Notes: generated by a model from the sequence alone, not told the origin. A stretch of DNA of 64,000 bases from Silene conica (GCA_029255685.2 CM055313.2:46394079-46458078), one strand, 5' to 3'. Positions 37,936-49,447 are shown, numbered from the stretch's first letter. Program-made: numbers and translations.

Positions 37936-38645
37936 TGTTGGGGCTGGTGTCCTTGACAATTAAGTACAATGACTTATTAAATCTCTTTAAGGATCACAAG
38001 GGCATACTTCTGTATTATTACCAGTTGATCCACGTTTATCAATAACGGTTATTAAATCTCGTAATTTTATAAGTACAATTAAGTACAATGACTTATTAAA
38101 TCTCGTAATTTTATCAGATCATTATTAATACTTCGACTGCATTAATATCTGATAACACGTATGCGATTTATAATAAAAATCCCGCAAATAATATTTAGCA
38201 AAACGGGTCGAATCACGCAAAGGAATAAGGTAAGAGTGGAGAAAGCCCACTCTCACCCATCCAATTCGGCCGACCCATGTATTCACTACATAAGGAGAGT
38301 CCTTCTCCTGATGTCAGTAACTGTTGAATCATAATTCTCACAATTAGGGTTTAGAGAGCATTCTTCTCCCAAAACTCAGATCTCACATCTAAAACCTCAA
38401 TAGCTCTCCCCATATTGCAAGGCAATTGGAGAGTATTTTCTAGCACACGCGGCATCGTCTCAATCTAAGTCTTGGGTGCAAAGTATAGGAGGGATTTTAC
38501 TTTAATTCCTGTTCTTAGGCCATAAGCACAAGGACCAAAGGTTGTATTCTTTTCATGTTTTTATTTATCTTATGACTATAATCACAACTGTATTTTTCAT
38601 TATAATCCTGCAAGTTTAGGCCGAATACATGCTTTATTCCCCACA
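37936..38645 (+). repeat. 3' LTR of the inner copia element (710 bp)
   Basis: It starts TGTTGGGGCTGG after GACAAGTGAGAGAT and ends TTCCCCACA at the ATTGG target duplication. It is shorter than the 991-bp partner but over 99% identical where they align. A second PPT and LTR-head copy lies 75 bases upstream at 37861. Confidence 0.85.
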
Positions 38646-39110
38646 ATTGGGTGCCAGGTCGTGGATAGGACCTCCATAGTGTTCCTTAGAGTCGAGTCTT
38701 TTGACTTTCAACTGTCTCTTGAGATTAAGGCAGATTTTGGGTAACTTTGGTTTCTTTCCCACGGTCTTCCGTAACAGGGGCCAAGAGGATTTTTTCTGGG
38801 TTATCTCATGCTGCGCTTACATCTGTAGGATTCGAGTTGAGGCAAATATCCAAACCCTTATCAGGATTTTATCATTTCTCAGGGCCACTCGAGGAGTAGT
38901 AACTGAAATGCATGGCCATGCTCGAATACAGATTCGTTTTATCAGTTAAGTTACTTTCTAGTCGGGGAAACCACTATTGATACAGATCGATTGTGAGATA
39001 CGACCTTTGCGTATACGGATTTGCAAATTGTCTTACATTGAGTGGGAGAAATTTTAAAAGGATATGAGAATCGGTTATCACACCTACACTTGTACGGACA
39101 AGTGGGAGTT

Positions 39111-40173
39111 TGTTGGAGCTGGTGTCCTCCACATGTAGTGCGACAACGTCATTGCACATACCCTTGTACGGACAAGTGGGAGATTGTTGGGGCTGGTGTC
39201 CTTGACAATTAGTACAATGGCTCATTAAATCTCTTAAAGGATCACAAGGGCATACTTCTGTATTATTATCAGTTGATCCACGTTTATCAATAACGGTTGG
39301 CTTGCTATATAAGTTTGACGTTATTGTCATACAGATGGCGGTGATCAACTGGTTCATATACGTCACACCTATAGGACACTTTTGAGAGATGTGAAGGTAT
39401 GAAAATACAGTCACATTTGTGCCGGAAATGGCTAAACAGTTAGTCAGAGGTATCGACTGTTAAATTAGTCAATAAGATGTTGAGATTATTATTTAATACG
39501 GATTAAATAGTTTTAGTTAATACGGATTACACGATTAGTTCATAAATTAAATATAAACAGTTATATTTAATTAAATATTGAATTCGCGTATTAATATAAA
39601 CAGTTATATTAATTTGGCCAATTATACAATATCGTATTTTTGTCAGACCATTATTGATGTATCGACTGCATTAATATCTGATAACATGTATGCGATTTAT
39701 AATTAGAAACCCGCGAATTGTATTTTAGCAAAACGGGTCAAATCACGTATTGGAATAAGGTAAGAGTGGAAAGCCCACTCTCACCCTACTCCAATTCGGG
39801 CGGCCGAGTAGGTTACAAAAGGAGAGTAATTCTCCTTTTGTCAACTACTGGTATTTCTTATTATTCTGATAATTAGGGTTTTGAGAGCATCCTTCTCCCA
39901 AAAACCTAGTTTTCACATCTAAACTCACAAAAGCTCTCCCCATATTGCAAGGCAATTGGAGAGTATTTCTAACACACGCGGCATCGTCTGAAACAAAGTT
40001 TTGGGTGCAAGTTATAGGAGGGAATTCACTTTAATTCCTGTTCTTAGGCCAATCGCGCAAGGACCTAAGGTTGTACTCTTATTCATGTTGTTTTTATTTT
40101 ATGACCATAATTCGCATATGTAATTTTCGTTATAATCCTATTTTTAGGGTGAATACATGTTATATTCCCCACA
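39111..40173 (+). repeat. 3' LTR of the outer copia element (1063 bp)
   Basis: It starts TGTTGGAGCTGG after AAGTGGGAGTT, has a second head TGTTGGGGCTGG at 39185 after AAGTGGGAGAT, and ends TTCCCCACA at the GGAAA duplication. It is clearly more diverged from the inner LTRs than those are from each other. Confidence 0.85.
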
Positions 40174-40178
40174 GGAAA

Positions 40179-41780
40179 TTCATTTTATATTTAAAAAGGG
40201 TCAATTAATATGGAAAAGATAAAAACTTAATGCATAAGAAAAAGTATCAAATTAAATTTGTCTTATATCTCCAAATGGGAACATTTTTAACCCATTTTAA
40301 TGTTAAAACGAAGATAAACTGAGTTAAAGTTTGAATAAAGTTAATAACCTTTAATAGTAAGTATATAAATATTACAGAATAATGATCAAAGACTAATAGG
40401 AAATCTGTAGATAAGCCATTATCTTCTAATTCATTTCCGATTTTCATTTTTAATAAGAACGTTGAATAAAGTTAGTAACCTTAAATAGTAAGTATACAAA
40501 TCTTAAAGATTAATAATATTCTAAATGTAATAGGAAAATTGTAAATAATCAGCTATATTTTATTGTTCTAAACTAATAGAAAAATTGTAAATAATTTATT
40601 GTTTTCTTATTCTAATAGGAAACTTATAAATAAATTATTATTTAAAAAAACTATATTCTAATTCTAATTCTAATAGAAAAGTTGTAAATAATGAATTATT
40701 ATCTCCTAGTTCTAGCAGAAAATTTGTAACTAAATCATCATATATCTTACTATTGCAATAGTCAAAGTGCTGACTTCGCATCACTGAAAACATCATTAGT
40801 CTGATGTGGCACGATTTCAGAGCTATTGGAATATTTCCAAAAATAAATTTTAAAAAAAATACAAATGTATAAAATTTGTGATCTTTCCGTTATTATGGAG
40901 ATATTTGAGTTATTATGGATGAATTATGTATTGCAATTAATTCCTTTAAAAATGTCAAATAAACCTAAAGATTGCAATTAGTTCCTTTAGTTTAGGAAAT
41001 CATGGAATCAATCAAATTTTTAGTCGGTGAATATTTGTTATAGAATTTTTTTTTTTGGTTAAATCTTTATTAAATATGGGTCGGAATAAATTACTCTTTC
41101 TGAGTATATACACTAATGTGAGCGTCGTAATTTATTAGACTACATTTTCGATTTAATGTAAGACGACTATTCACGTGAATGCGAATCATTTTAACAACTA
41201 CAGAGTATTTATTTAATATAGTAAATGAGTGGTCATTTAATAAATTTGGAAGGTCTTCGTGTAAGACGTCGCACGCAATAACTGTTATTTACTATATGAA
41301 CATCTTCAGTAAATATAATCAAAAATACGTTTTTTAACCCAACTATACATTTACTACTCACGTCTCATCAGATTATTTACGTTTTACTTTTATTGTACGA
41401 TATGTAATACACAATTTTATTGTATATATGGGTTACATGTTTTAAAAATGGTGCAATGGGTAGTTAGAAGTGCACTAATTCTATTGTAAGTCTTGATTAT
41501 TTTAATGAACAATTATATGATAGCTCATGTATACCGTCATACCGACATGTGTTATAAATAATTCGAAATTTATTTTTACGTATATAATTAATCCGCTTTC
41601 TTTGATATTATTAATTACGGTATTCATCTAAAGTTAAAAATCTGTCACCGTAAATAATTAATTGTTTATCTCCAATATTATTAACTATATTCATCTAAAA
41701 TTTAAAAAACAGACCCGTGAATTTAACGGATTATAACCTAGTTATTTATAAATAGCAAAGTTTTGTAAAAGGTGGAGTCT
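40179..41780. repeat. AT-rich spacer with degenerate tandem repeats
   Basis: Between about 40325 and 40740, two units about 135 bp apart start with TTGAATAAAGTTA and contain TAATAGTAAGTAT or TAAATAGTAAGTAT; shorter AATAGGAAAATTGTAAATAA pieces follow. From 41590 to 41705 a stretch ending TATTCATCTAAA is repeated about twice. The end near 41741 (short CCGT/ACGG stem, 8 nt, CTAG, T) weakly resembles a Helitron 3' end. No gene is seen. Confidence 0.45.
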
Positions 41781-41789
41781 ATCACGTCG

Positions 41790-41890
41790 CTCGAAAAAAC
41801 CCTCTTTATATAGTGTAGCTTGTGGGAGTCAAACCTAGGTCTAAACAGTATCAGTCCTCTTCCTTTACCACTATACCAATATCATTACAT
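41790..41890 (-). mobile_element. tRNA-derived SINE relic
   Basis: Minus-strand text contains TTGGTATAGTGGTAAAGG (A-box-like) and, 32 bases on, CTAGGTTTGACTCCCAC (B box with one change from GGTTCGANTCC). The body and tail are decayed and I cannot assign target duplications. Confidence 0.45.
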
Positions 41891-41914
41891 TGTAAACAAT
41901 GAATATTAACTTAT

Positions 41915-42077
41915 CACAAATTCTACGTCACAAACTTGCGACGGGTCAAGTAATACCCATGTCGAGTGTATAAGACAAAATCAGCATGACTAGGGAAAAG
42001 CAATCTCTTTCGTCTTATTCTCCTACATGAGTAATACTTGGCCCGTAGGATGTATCCGTCACAAGGGAGACTTGTTG
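41915..42077. mobile_element. MULE-type MITE, 163 bp
   Basis: A perfect 9-bp duplication TTAACTTAT (41906-41914 and 42078-42086) flanks it. The left end begins CACAAATTCTACGTCACAAA; the right, read inward, begins CAACAAGTCTCCCTTGTGAC. A 9-bp duplication is the MULE hallmark. It is related in ends and size to 49284-49447. Noncoding. Confidence 0.72.
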
Positions 42078-42714
42078 TTAACTTATACATACAACTAAAT
42101 ATTTGGGATCGCGTGAGGGCCCCTGTTCACTCTTTCCCTCCCCAGAACCACCACCACGCCGTAATGTCGTCAGGGCTGGTCCTAAAGATTTCGAGGCGCT
42201 AGGCAAAATTGTAAAATGGGGCCCTAACTTTTAAAAAATATTATTCAAGTAATTCTTGTGTAATTATCTAATACTACGTACAATTTAATAAACGGACGCA
42301 GAAAAACTTTTAAATTAGATGAAGTTTATTCTGGAAAAACCTTAAAAAATCTAGAAAAAAAACAATTATGGATTTGGAGAATTAAAGAAAGCGTACCTTA
42401 TAATTCAACCATTTTATCGTTAAAAAATCGTAGTAGATTGAATTTTTTCGAAGTTTAGATATTAGCTTTATTAGACGTGTCTATTAAATGTATAATTTAG
42501 ACAAATTATACTACGACGAACACAATTTGCATAAAATCTCAAAAAACATGTAAAATATTTTATAATTAATTCAGTTGTCCCACTAAATACGTAAAGAATT
42601 AAATAGATGAAGCTATCAGCGTAGTGAATTTTTAAAAAAAATATATAGAAATGAGCCTTGTAATAAATTCAAAATTGAAAATAAAAAATAAAAAATGTTG
42701 AAAAGATGCCATAA

Positions 42715-42790
42715 CAGGGAATATAACACAAGACCTCTTAAATCTGTAGTAAGATACATAACCACTAAACCACTTAACTTAGTTTGTTTT
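42715..42790 (-). mobile_element. tRNA-like relic inside the hAT element
   Basis: Minus-strand text GTGGTTTAGTGGTTATGTAT followed by AGAGGTCTTGTGTTATATTCCC resembles the A-box and a decayed B box of a tRNA-derived SINE. No duplication or tail is identifiable. Confidence 0.35.
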
Positions 42791-42866
42791 TATATGTAAT
42801 AAATTATATTTGTTAAATAGCATCTCATACTATTAGGCCCCTTCTAGACTTGGAACCATGTCATTT

Positions 42867-43072
42867 TTTTTTTCTTGGTGACGAGGGGTTTAATCCCCCC
42901 GGGCCCATGCATTCCCGCACCACCACATGGACCATGTAAGCCACCCCTTTCGGAGCTGCAGTGGCCAAATGATCATCGCCCCAGCTGGTAATCGAACCTG
43001 AGACCTCTCAACTCCTGCATTTCTGCAAGCTTTAAGGTTTAACTCAGTTACCACTAGACTAACACCGCTTGG
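42867..43072 (-). mobile_element. tRNA-derived SINE inserted in the hAT element
   Basis: A perfect 17-bp duplication TTGGAACCATGTCATTT (42850-42866 and 43073-43089) flanks the 206-bp insertion. On the minus strand it begins AACCAAGCGGTGTTAGTCTA, has AGTCTAGTGGTAACTGAGTT (A-box-like) and GGTTCGATTACC (B box, plus 42987-42998), and ends with GGATTAAACCCCTCGTCACC and an A tract. The long intact duplication and tail mark a fairly recent LINE-driven insertion. Confidence 0.9.
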
Positions 43073-43139
43073 TTGGAACCATGTCATTTGTCAATCCAAA
43101 CACCCCTTAGGACCGGCCATGAATGTCGTATAAAGTTAT

Positions 43140-43697
43140 TGTTGGGTTATTCTCTCTTTAATTGAGGGAATTAACACAACGAGTAAATAGAAAATGTTTC
43201 ACATGAGATGAAACTTATCTATTGAATGCAAAGTAGAAATGCACAAATTAGATGCATTATTTACATCAATACTGAAAATGCCATCATCGAATGAATGTGT
43301 ATGTGAAACATTCATTTAAGCTATTAAGGAAGAAGTAACTCTCTCCTCATGATCACCTATAAATATGAGGAATTGGAGAGTTCATTTCATCAATCACAAC
43401 AACATAAAATATATTATAATCCACAATAATTAGTATATTATTATTGTGAGAAGTTTTGTGAGAAAAGAAGCCACTATTAAAAGTGAGAGATATCCACCTA
43501 ATTAAGGTGACGATTTGTAATCCTACTACAAATATTATAGTGGAAGAATTGGACACTTGTCCCGCGGTTGTTTACCTATTTGGGTTTTTCCGCGTAACCA
43601 AAAATTCTATTGTGTCTTTGTCTAATTTAATTTTCCACTGCATTATATTTATTTTTCCGTAATTACACAAAGAGGGAAATACGAGTTTTTCCCAACA
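43140..43697 (+). repeat. 5' LTR of the young copia element
   Basis: It is 558 bp from TGTTGGGTTATT to CCCAACA, directly after GTTAT and before the primer site. The promoter for the element's RNA should lie here; CCTATAAATATGAGG near 43359 is a TATA-like candidate. Confidence 0.9.
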
Positions 43698-46600
43698 GTG
43701 GTATCAGAGCCACGTTAGTGGGCTCAACAAATTCTTGTGTTATTATGGAGACTACCGTCGCTCATTATGATGGTGATATGTTTAAACTCACGGCAAATAA
43801 TTATTCCTATTGGAAGCCAATGATGGAGGATCACTTATATTGTAAAGATTTGTATGAGCCTATCATTAGTGAAGATAAGCCAGAAGGAAAATCAGACAAA
43901 GATTGGGATCTTCTTAATCGGAAAGCGGTCGCTATGATACGTAAATATATTGACCGAAGTTTATTTGAGCATGTGGCTACTTTCACTAATGCTCATGAAT
44001 TATGGACAAAACTTGAATCTATGATTCAAAAGAAAACTCCAAGAAATAAAGCTCTTCTCGTAAGACGATTGGTGAAGTTAGATTTCAAAGATGGTCAAGG
44101 CATGATTGAACACTTGAATAATTTCAAGGGCCTTGTAAACCAGTTAACCAAGGTGGATATGAAGATTGATGATGAGCTACAAGCATTATTGCTTTTAAGC
44201 TCTCTTCCTGAGAGTTGGGACACTTTAGTTGTTACACTCAGTAACTCATCCCTTGAAGGAAATCTCACCATGGATATAGTTGCTGACAGTCTTCTAAATG
44301 AAGAAGCTAGGAGAAAGGAGCGTGGAATTTCAACACATTCTGACGTTAACGTTGTTGAAAATAGAGGCAGGAGTGAAAATCGTGATTATTCTAGAAACAA
44401 GGGGCATGACAAGTCAAGAGGACGATCCAAATCTCGTTCTAGAGCTAGCGTCACTTGTTATTATTGTGGTAAACCGGGTCATAGAAAATACGAATGTCGG
44501 AATTTGAAGAGAGACCAGAAAAATGGTACGGTCAAGCCAGATCAAATTGACCCAAAGAAGAAAGAAGAGCCAAGCACCAGTGCTGTTGCGATTGAGGAAG
44601 AAACCGATATATTTATAATAGGAGAAGACAATTATCTCAATCTAGCTTCTGATGAAAGCCTATGGATTGTCGATTCAGGTGCATCTTTTCACATCACCCC
44701 ACATGAATGGTTATTTTCATCCTACAAGAAAGGTGATTTTGGTACGGTGAAAATGGGAAATCAAGTCACAAGCAAAATTGTTGGCTTAGGAGATATTCAA
44801 CTGGTGACTAGTACCGGTTGTAAGCTTATGTTGAAAGATGTGAGACATGTACCTGATATGCGGCATAATCTAATGTCAGCTGGTAAACTTGATGACGTTG
44901 GGTATATGAATTATTTTGGTGCTGGCAAGTGGAAGCTCACCAATGGTAACATGATTATTGCCCGAGGCAAGAAAGAAGGTACCTTATATTTCACCCATGG
45001 ACGCGTATTCAAGGAGGAGGCAAATATTGCTCATGATAATTCTTCCTTGGAATTATGGCATAAAAGGTTAGGGCATATGAGTGAGAAAGGATTACAAATC
45101 CTCTCACAAAAAGACGTACTACCAAAGGTGAAAGGTAAATCTCTTGATCCTTGCACACACTGTTTAGCAGGAAAGCAGCATAGAGTCTCATTTAAAAGAT
45201 CCAACTCACCATCTAGAAGAAAGTATATCCTAGATTTGGTTCATACCGACGTTTGCTCTATGACTGAAAAATCTCAAGGAGGTGCGTCATATTTTGTCAC
45301 CTTTATTGATGATCATTCGAGAAAGGTTTGGTTATATTTGTTGAAAACCAAAGACCAAGTACTTCAATCCTTTAAGGAATTTCATGCCATGGTAGAACGT
45401 CAAACAGATAAGAAATTAAAGTGCGTCCGTGCTGATAATGGAGGTGAATACCGTGGTCCATTTGAAGATTATTGCAAGTCTTTTGGTATCCGGCTAGAAA
45501 AGACTCCTCCGAAGACACCTCAGCTAAATGGCATAGCTGAAAGAATGAATCGGACTATTTGTGAAAGAGTTCGATGTATGTTATCTCATGCAAAACTCCC
45601 AAACTCATATTGGGGAGAAGCTGTGAAGACTGCTATTGATATTATTAATCTCTCGCCATCAAACTCTTTGAATAAAGGTATTCCAGATGAAATATGGTCG
45701 GGAAAGAAGATATCTTATAATCACCTGAAGGTGTTTGGTTGTCGCGCATTTGTCCATATTCCGAAGGACGAGCGAGCCAAATTGGATTCAAAAACCAGGC
45801 AATGTATTTACCTTGGCTCACCCAAAGATGAATTTGGCTATAGATTATGGGATCCAGTCAAAAGAAAGGTAGTGAGAAGCCGAGATGTTGTTTTTTTCGA
45901 GGATCAAACAATTGAAGACCTTAAGGAGTCTGAGAAGTCTCAACCTCATATTATTGTTCGTGATTATTCTTCACCATCCCCTGTGGTACCAAATGATGTA
46001 GGGAGAGAAGAAAGAGAACAAAATCATGGTCAAAATGTTGAACAATTTGAAGAAGATGATATGAATACTCCAGTTCAACCCGAACCACGTCGTGGTGATA
46101 GAGAATGACGTCCATCCACTAGATATAGTGAAGAAGAGTAGGAACTTATCGCTGATGCAGGGGAGCCTCAGAATTATGGAGAAGTACTAACTAGCGATCA
46201 TAAAGAAGAATGGGATAAAGCTATGCAAGAAGAAATGCAATCCTTGCATGAGAATTACACTTATGATCTAGTGGAGTTGCCCAAAGGAAAACGAGCGTTG
46301 AGATGTAAATGGGTGTTCAAGCTCAAGAATGAAGAGAACAATCCTAAACCTCGATACAAAGCTCGAATTGTTGTCAAGGGATGCAATCAGAAAAAGGGGA
46401 TAAATTTTGATGAAATATTTTCCCCTGTTGTGAAGATGTCATCTATCCGAGTTATAATGGGTCTAGCTGCTAGTCTAGATTTGGAGATTGAGCAACTCGA
46501 TGTAAAAACTGCATTCTTACATGGAGATCTTGATGAGGAGATTTATATGGAGCAACCTGAAGGATTCGAAGAACCGGGTAAAGAAAATCTCGTATGCCGT

Positions 46601-47746
46601 CTCAACAAAAGTCTCTATGGTTTAAAGCAGGCACCACGCCAATGGTATAAGAAATTTGATTCCTTCATGATCGAGCATGGTTTTAATAAAACACAGACCG
46701 ATCATTGTGTTTTCATGAAGAGGTACGCAAGTGGTGATTTTATCATACTATTATTATATGTTGATGATATGTTAATTGTTGGGCAAGATAAACTCAAAAT
46801 TGCATCACTCAAGAAAGCTCTTAGCAAATCATTTGCTATGAAAGATTTGGGACAGGCAAGACAAATCCTTGGGATTAAAGTTGTTCGTGATCAAGAGAAG
46901 AAACTCTTATGGTTATCCCAAGAGAGATATATTGAGAAAATCCTTGAGAAATTCAATATGCACAATGCCAAGCCGGTTACTATGCCACTTCCTGGACATA
47001 TCAAACTCAGTAAGAAGCAAAGCCCAGTTAGTAAGAATGAAAGACTCGAGATGCAGAATATCCCCTATTCTTCCGCTGTTGGCAGTCTAATGTATGCCAT
47101 GATATGTACAAGACCCGACATTGCTTATGCAGTCGGAGTAGTTAGTCGTCATTTATCTAATCCCGGAAAGGAACATTGGTCCGCTGTGAAATTGATATTT
47201 AGATATCTTCGGGGAACGAGCAATAGATGCTTATCTTTTGGAAAAGGTGAACCTTTGCTAAAAGGGTATTGTGATGCAGACATGGCAGGTGATGTCGACT
47301 CCAGAAAATCGACATCGGGTTATTTGACTACTTTTTCAGGGGGAGCTGTATCTTGGCAGTCTAAACTACAAAAATGTGTTGCGTTGTCAACTACAGAGGC
47401 CGAATATATTGCAGTCGCCGAAGCTTGTAAAGAAATGTTATGGCTGAAGAATTTCTTGCTACAGCTTGATCAAAAGCAAGAAAATTATGTTCTACTTTTT
47501 GATAATCAAAGCGCTATTCACTTAGCTAAAAATCCAGCCTACCATTCAAGATCCAAACACATCGATGTTCGATATCATTGGATTCGAGATGTGTTAGAAG
47601 AAAAGAAGCTTCAACTTGATAAAGTACACACTGATGATAATTGGTCCGACATGATGACCAAGACCATATCAACAAAGAAGTTTGATGATTGTTGTGATGG
47701 GTCCGGTGTGGTGATACCCTCCAATTAAGTCGAGAAGGGGGAGATT

Positions 47747-48313
47747 TGTTGGGTTATTCTCTCTTTAATTGAGGGAATTAACACAACGAGTAAATAGAAA
47801 ATGTTTCACATGAGATGAAACTTATCTATTGAATGCATAAGTTAGAAAGTAGAAATGCACAAATTAGATGCATTATTTACATCAATACTGAAAACGCCAT
47901 CATCGAATGAATGTGTATGTGAAACATTCATTTAAGCTATTAAGGAAGAAGTAACTCTCTCCTCATGATCACCTATAAATATGAGGAATTGGAGAGTTCA
48001 TTTCATCAATCACAACAACATAAAATATATTATAATCCACAATAATTAGTATATTATTATTGTGAGAAGTTTTGTGAGAAAAGAAGCCACTATTAAAAGT
48101 GAGAGATATCCACCTAATTAAGGTGACGATTTGTAATCCTACTACAAATATTATAGTGGAAGAATTGGACACTTGTCCCGCAGTTGTTTACCTATTTGGG
48201 TTTTTCCGCGTAACCAAAAATTCTATTGTGTCTTTGTCTAATTTAATTTTCCACTGCATTATATTTATTTTTCCGTAATTACACAAAGAGGGAAATACGA
48301 GTTTTTCCCAACA
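47747..48313 (+). repeat. 3' LTR of the young copia element
   Basis: It is 567 bp, nearly identical to 43140-43697, and ends at the second GTTAT duplication. Confidence 0.92.
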
Positions 48314-48318
48314 GTTAT

Positions 48319-49283
48319 AATATTTTTTATAGGCTAACGAATTTGTTGATAATACAATTACTTTATACTTTATACGTCTCTAGTATTTTTGAGAAAGAAT
48401 ATTGTATTATGGAATTGAAAGCAAGGCATTATTATAACTTATCATACATATATACTACAACTTTAAGATTCTCTAGGATGGAGAGAAACTTATAGAATGC
48501 TCTCCTTAATTACTAAGGAAGAAAGTGGAAGATTGTATATGTTTGGATACACAAGTAGAAGCTTGAAAGGGGAAAGAAGAAGTGATGTTTCCCTTCAAAT
48601 TTTCATTTTAATTACGCTCGTCGCTCGGAGAATGAAAATTGAACCCCTCAGAACTTAGTGGCGAGTTTAGAAATTGTGTTAGAAGGCAGAATTTTTTTAA
48701 GATATTATCAAAGCTTATCTAATACTCTAAAATAATATTTTTATATTTAGAGTATTTTTTCCTAAATTAGTTATTATATAAGTAAAATAATAAAAACATA
48801 ATTGGTTCAAAAGATATAACTTTTCAAAAAAATAATGTTTTCTAAATATTTTAAATTATAAATACATGTAAAAATAATATGTCCTTTACAAAATATAATA
48901 CAATTTAATACTTAAAATTAACAATAAATATGAGTGATTCAATATGTAGAACTTGGTAAGTAAGCACAAGGTTATGGATCAAATCTCATATAACATGGTA
49001 ACTTAATGTATATTATAGATATTTGTTATAACTTATTGCTGTATGTTGGGCACGTGGCCACCAAAGCCCCTACCCAAATTCACCCATGTCTGAACTCCTT
49101 TTTCCTCCCCTCCATTCTTTTCTCTCAAAATCTCCTCATCCAAACAAAATCTTAATCAACCACGGATATCCTATAAAACTTGGGTGTATTTTCATCTTAT
49201 ACAATTTCATTTATCAAAAGAATGTCATATGTTTCGTTTTCACAAAATCCGTATGCACTGAACATGCAGTGTCTATTAATTAC
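48319..49283. other. AT-rich spacer
   Basis: No gene is seen. The first bases (ATAATATTTTTTATAGGCTAAC) resemble 6555-6602, so the young copia appears to have landed in an existing repeat. 49058-49130 is somewhat more CT-rich. Otherwise I see nothing. Confidence 0.4.
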
Positions 49284-49447
49284 CACAAATTCTCATTCGT
49301 GACGGTTAATATCCGTCGCAAGTTTGTAACAGATCAGATACTCATTTAAGAGATAAAGACAATCCATTTATCGTTCTGTATGCACTTTTATTTTCGTCTT
49401 ACATAAACAAGTGGGTGTATTTGATCCGTCACAAATGAGACCTATTG
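49284..49447. mobile_element. MULE-type MITE, 164 bp
   Basis: A perfect 9-bp duplication ATTAATTAC (49275-49283 and 49448-49456) flanks it. Inverted ends CACAAATTCTCATTCGTGAC and CAATAGGTCTCATTTGTGAC match at about 17 of the first 22 positions. It is noncoding and is a sibling of 41915-42077. Confidence 0.75.

Larger units (their letters stand above)
30230..38645 (+). mobile_element. Inner Ty1/copia element inserted in the outer one
   Basis: The 5-bp duplication ATTGG flanks it (30225-30229 and 38646-38650), and the outer sequence reads on across it. A 991-bp 5' LTR is followed by the primer site CTGGTATCAGAGCC, a 1.8-kb leader, gag (from 33032, MAGEDPMPSAKLARE; zinc knuckle CHHCHKTGHWRRTC near 33870), protease (LDTGCGSHL near 34025), integrase (34420-35150, GTPQLNGVSER), reverse transcriptase (35560-36250, [11 protein letters not shown]) and RNase H (36560-36990), then about 0.86 kb of 3' noncoding sequence and a 3' LTR. 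It is broken, with about four breaks. LTRs differ at roughly 5 of 650 shared positions, so it is probably under a million years old. Confidence 0.9.
25647..40173 (+). mobile_element. Outer Ty1/copia element, broken, interrupted by an inserted relative
   Basis: The unit starts TGTTGGAGC and ends TTCCCCACA, flanked by the 5-bp duplication GGAAA (25642-25646 and 40174-40178). Parts in order are a partial 5' LTR (25647-25806), a leader with CTCGATCGAG palindromes, gag (about 26275-26850, CHHCHKTGHWRRTC), protease (LDTGGGSH near 26950), integrase (27350-28100), reverse transcriptase (28480-29180, [11 protein letters not shown]) and RNase H (29390-29800). Its 3' noncoding part is interrupted at 30230-38645 and resumes at 38651, followed by the 3' LTR. 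It is broken, with several breaks. The comparable 160 bases of the two LTRs differ at 4 positions (about 2.5%), older than the inserted copy. Confidence 0.85.
42171..43121. mobile_element. Non-autonomous hAT element carrying a SINE
   Basis: The 8-bp duplication AATGTCGT (42163-42170 and 43122-43129) flanks it. The ends are CAGGGCTGGTCCTAAAGATT on the left and CATGGCCGGTCCTAAGGGGT read inward from the right, matching the CAGGGC(T/C)GG(T/C)CCT ends common in plant hAT elements. GGGGCCCTAA and TTAGGCCCC lie just inside. No transposase is present. Without the SINE and its duplication it was about 730 bp. Confidence 0.85.
43140..48313 (+). mobile_element. Very young Ty1/copia element (Tnt1/Tork-like)
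   Basis: LTRs of 558 and 567 bp start TGTTGGGTTATT and end CCCAACA; the duplication GTTAT flanks the element (43135-43139 and 48314-48318). The primer site TGGTATCAGAGCCACG follows the 5' LTR and the PPT AGAAGGGGGAGATT precedes the 3' LTR. Coding starts at ATG 43745: gag (to about 44560, zinc knuckle CYYCGKPGHRKYEC near 44455), protease (IVDSGASFHIT near 44670), integrase (45050-45900, GEYRGPFEDYC), reverse transcriptase (46220-46950, YVDDMLIVG) and RNase H (47270-47650). It looks nearly whole, with about one or two breaks. Its LTRs differ by two substitutions and one short indel, suggesting an age of a few hundred thousand years at most. Confidence 0.93.

Noticed and set aside
25647-40173. 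Tandem LTR array made by unequal recombination
   Set aside because: Two nested pairs of matching 5-bp target duplications and LTR variant pairing explain the layout as one insertion inside another.
41702-41742. Helitron 3' end near 41741
   Set aside because: CTAG followed by T is present, but the stem is only 4 bp and no 5' end could be proposed; too weak to list as its own element.
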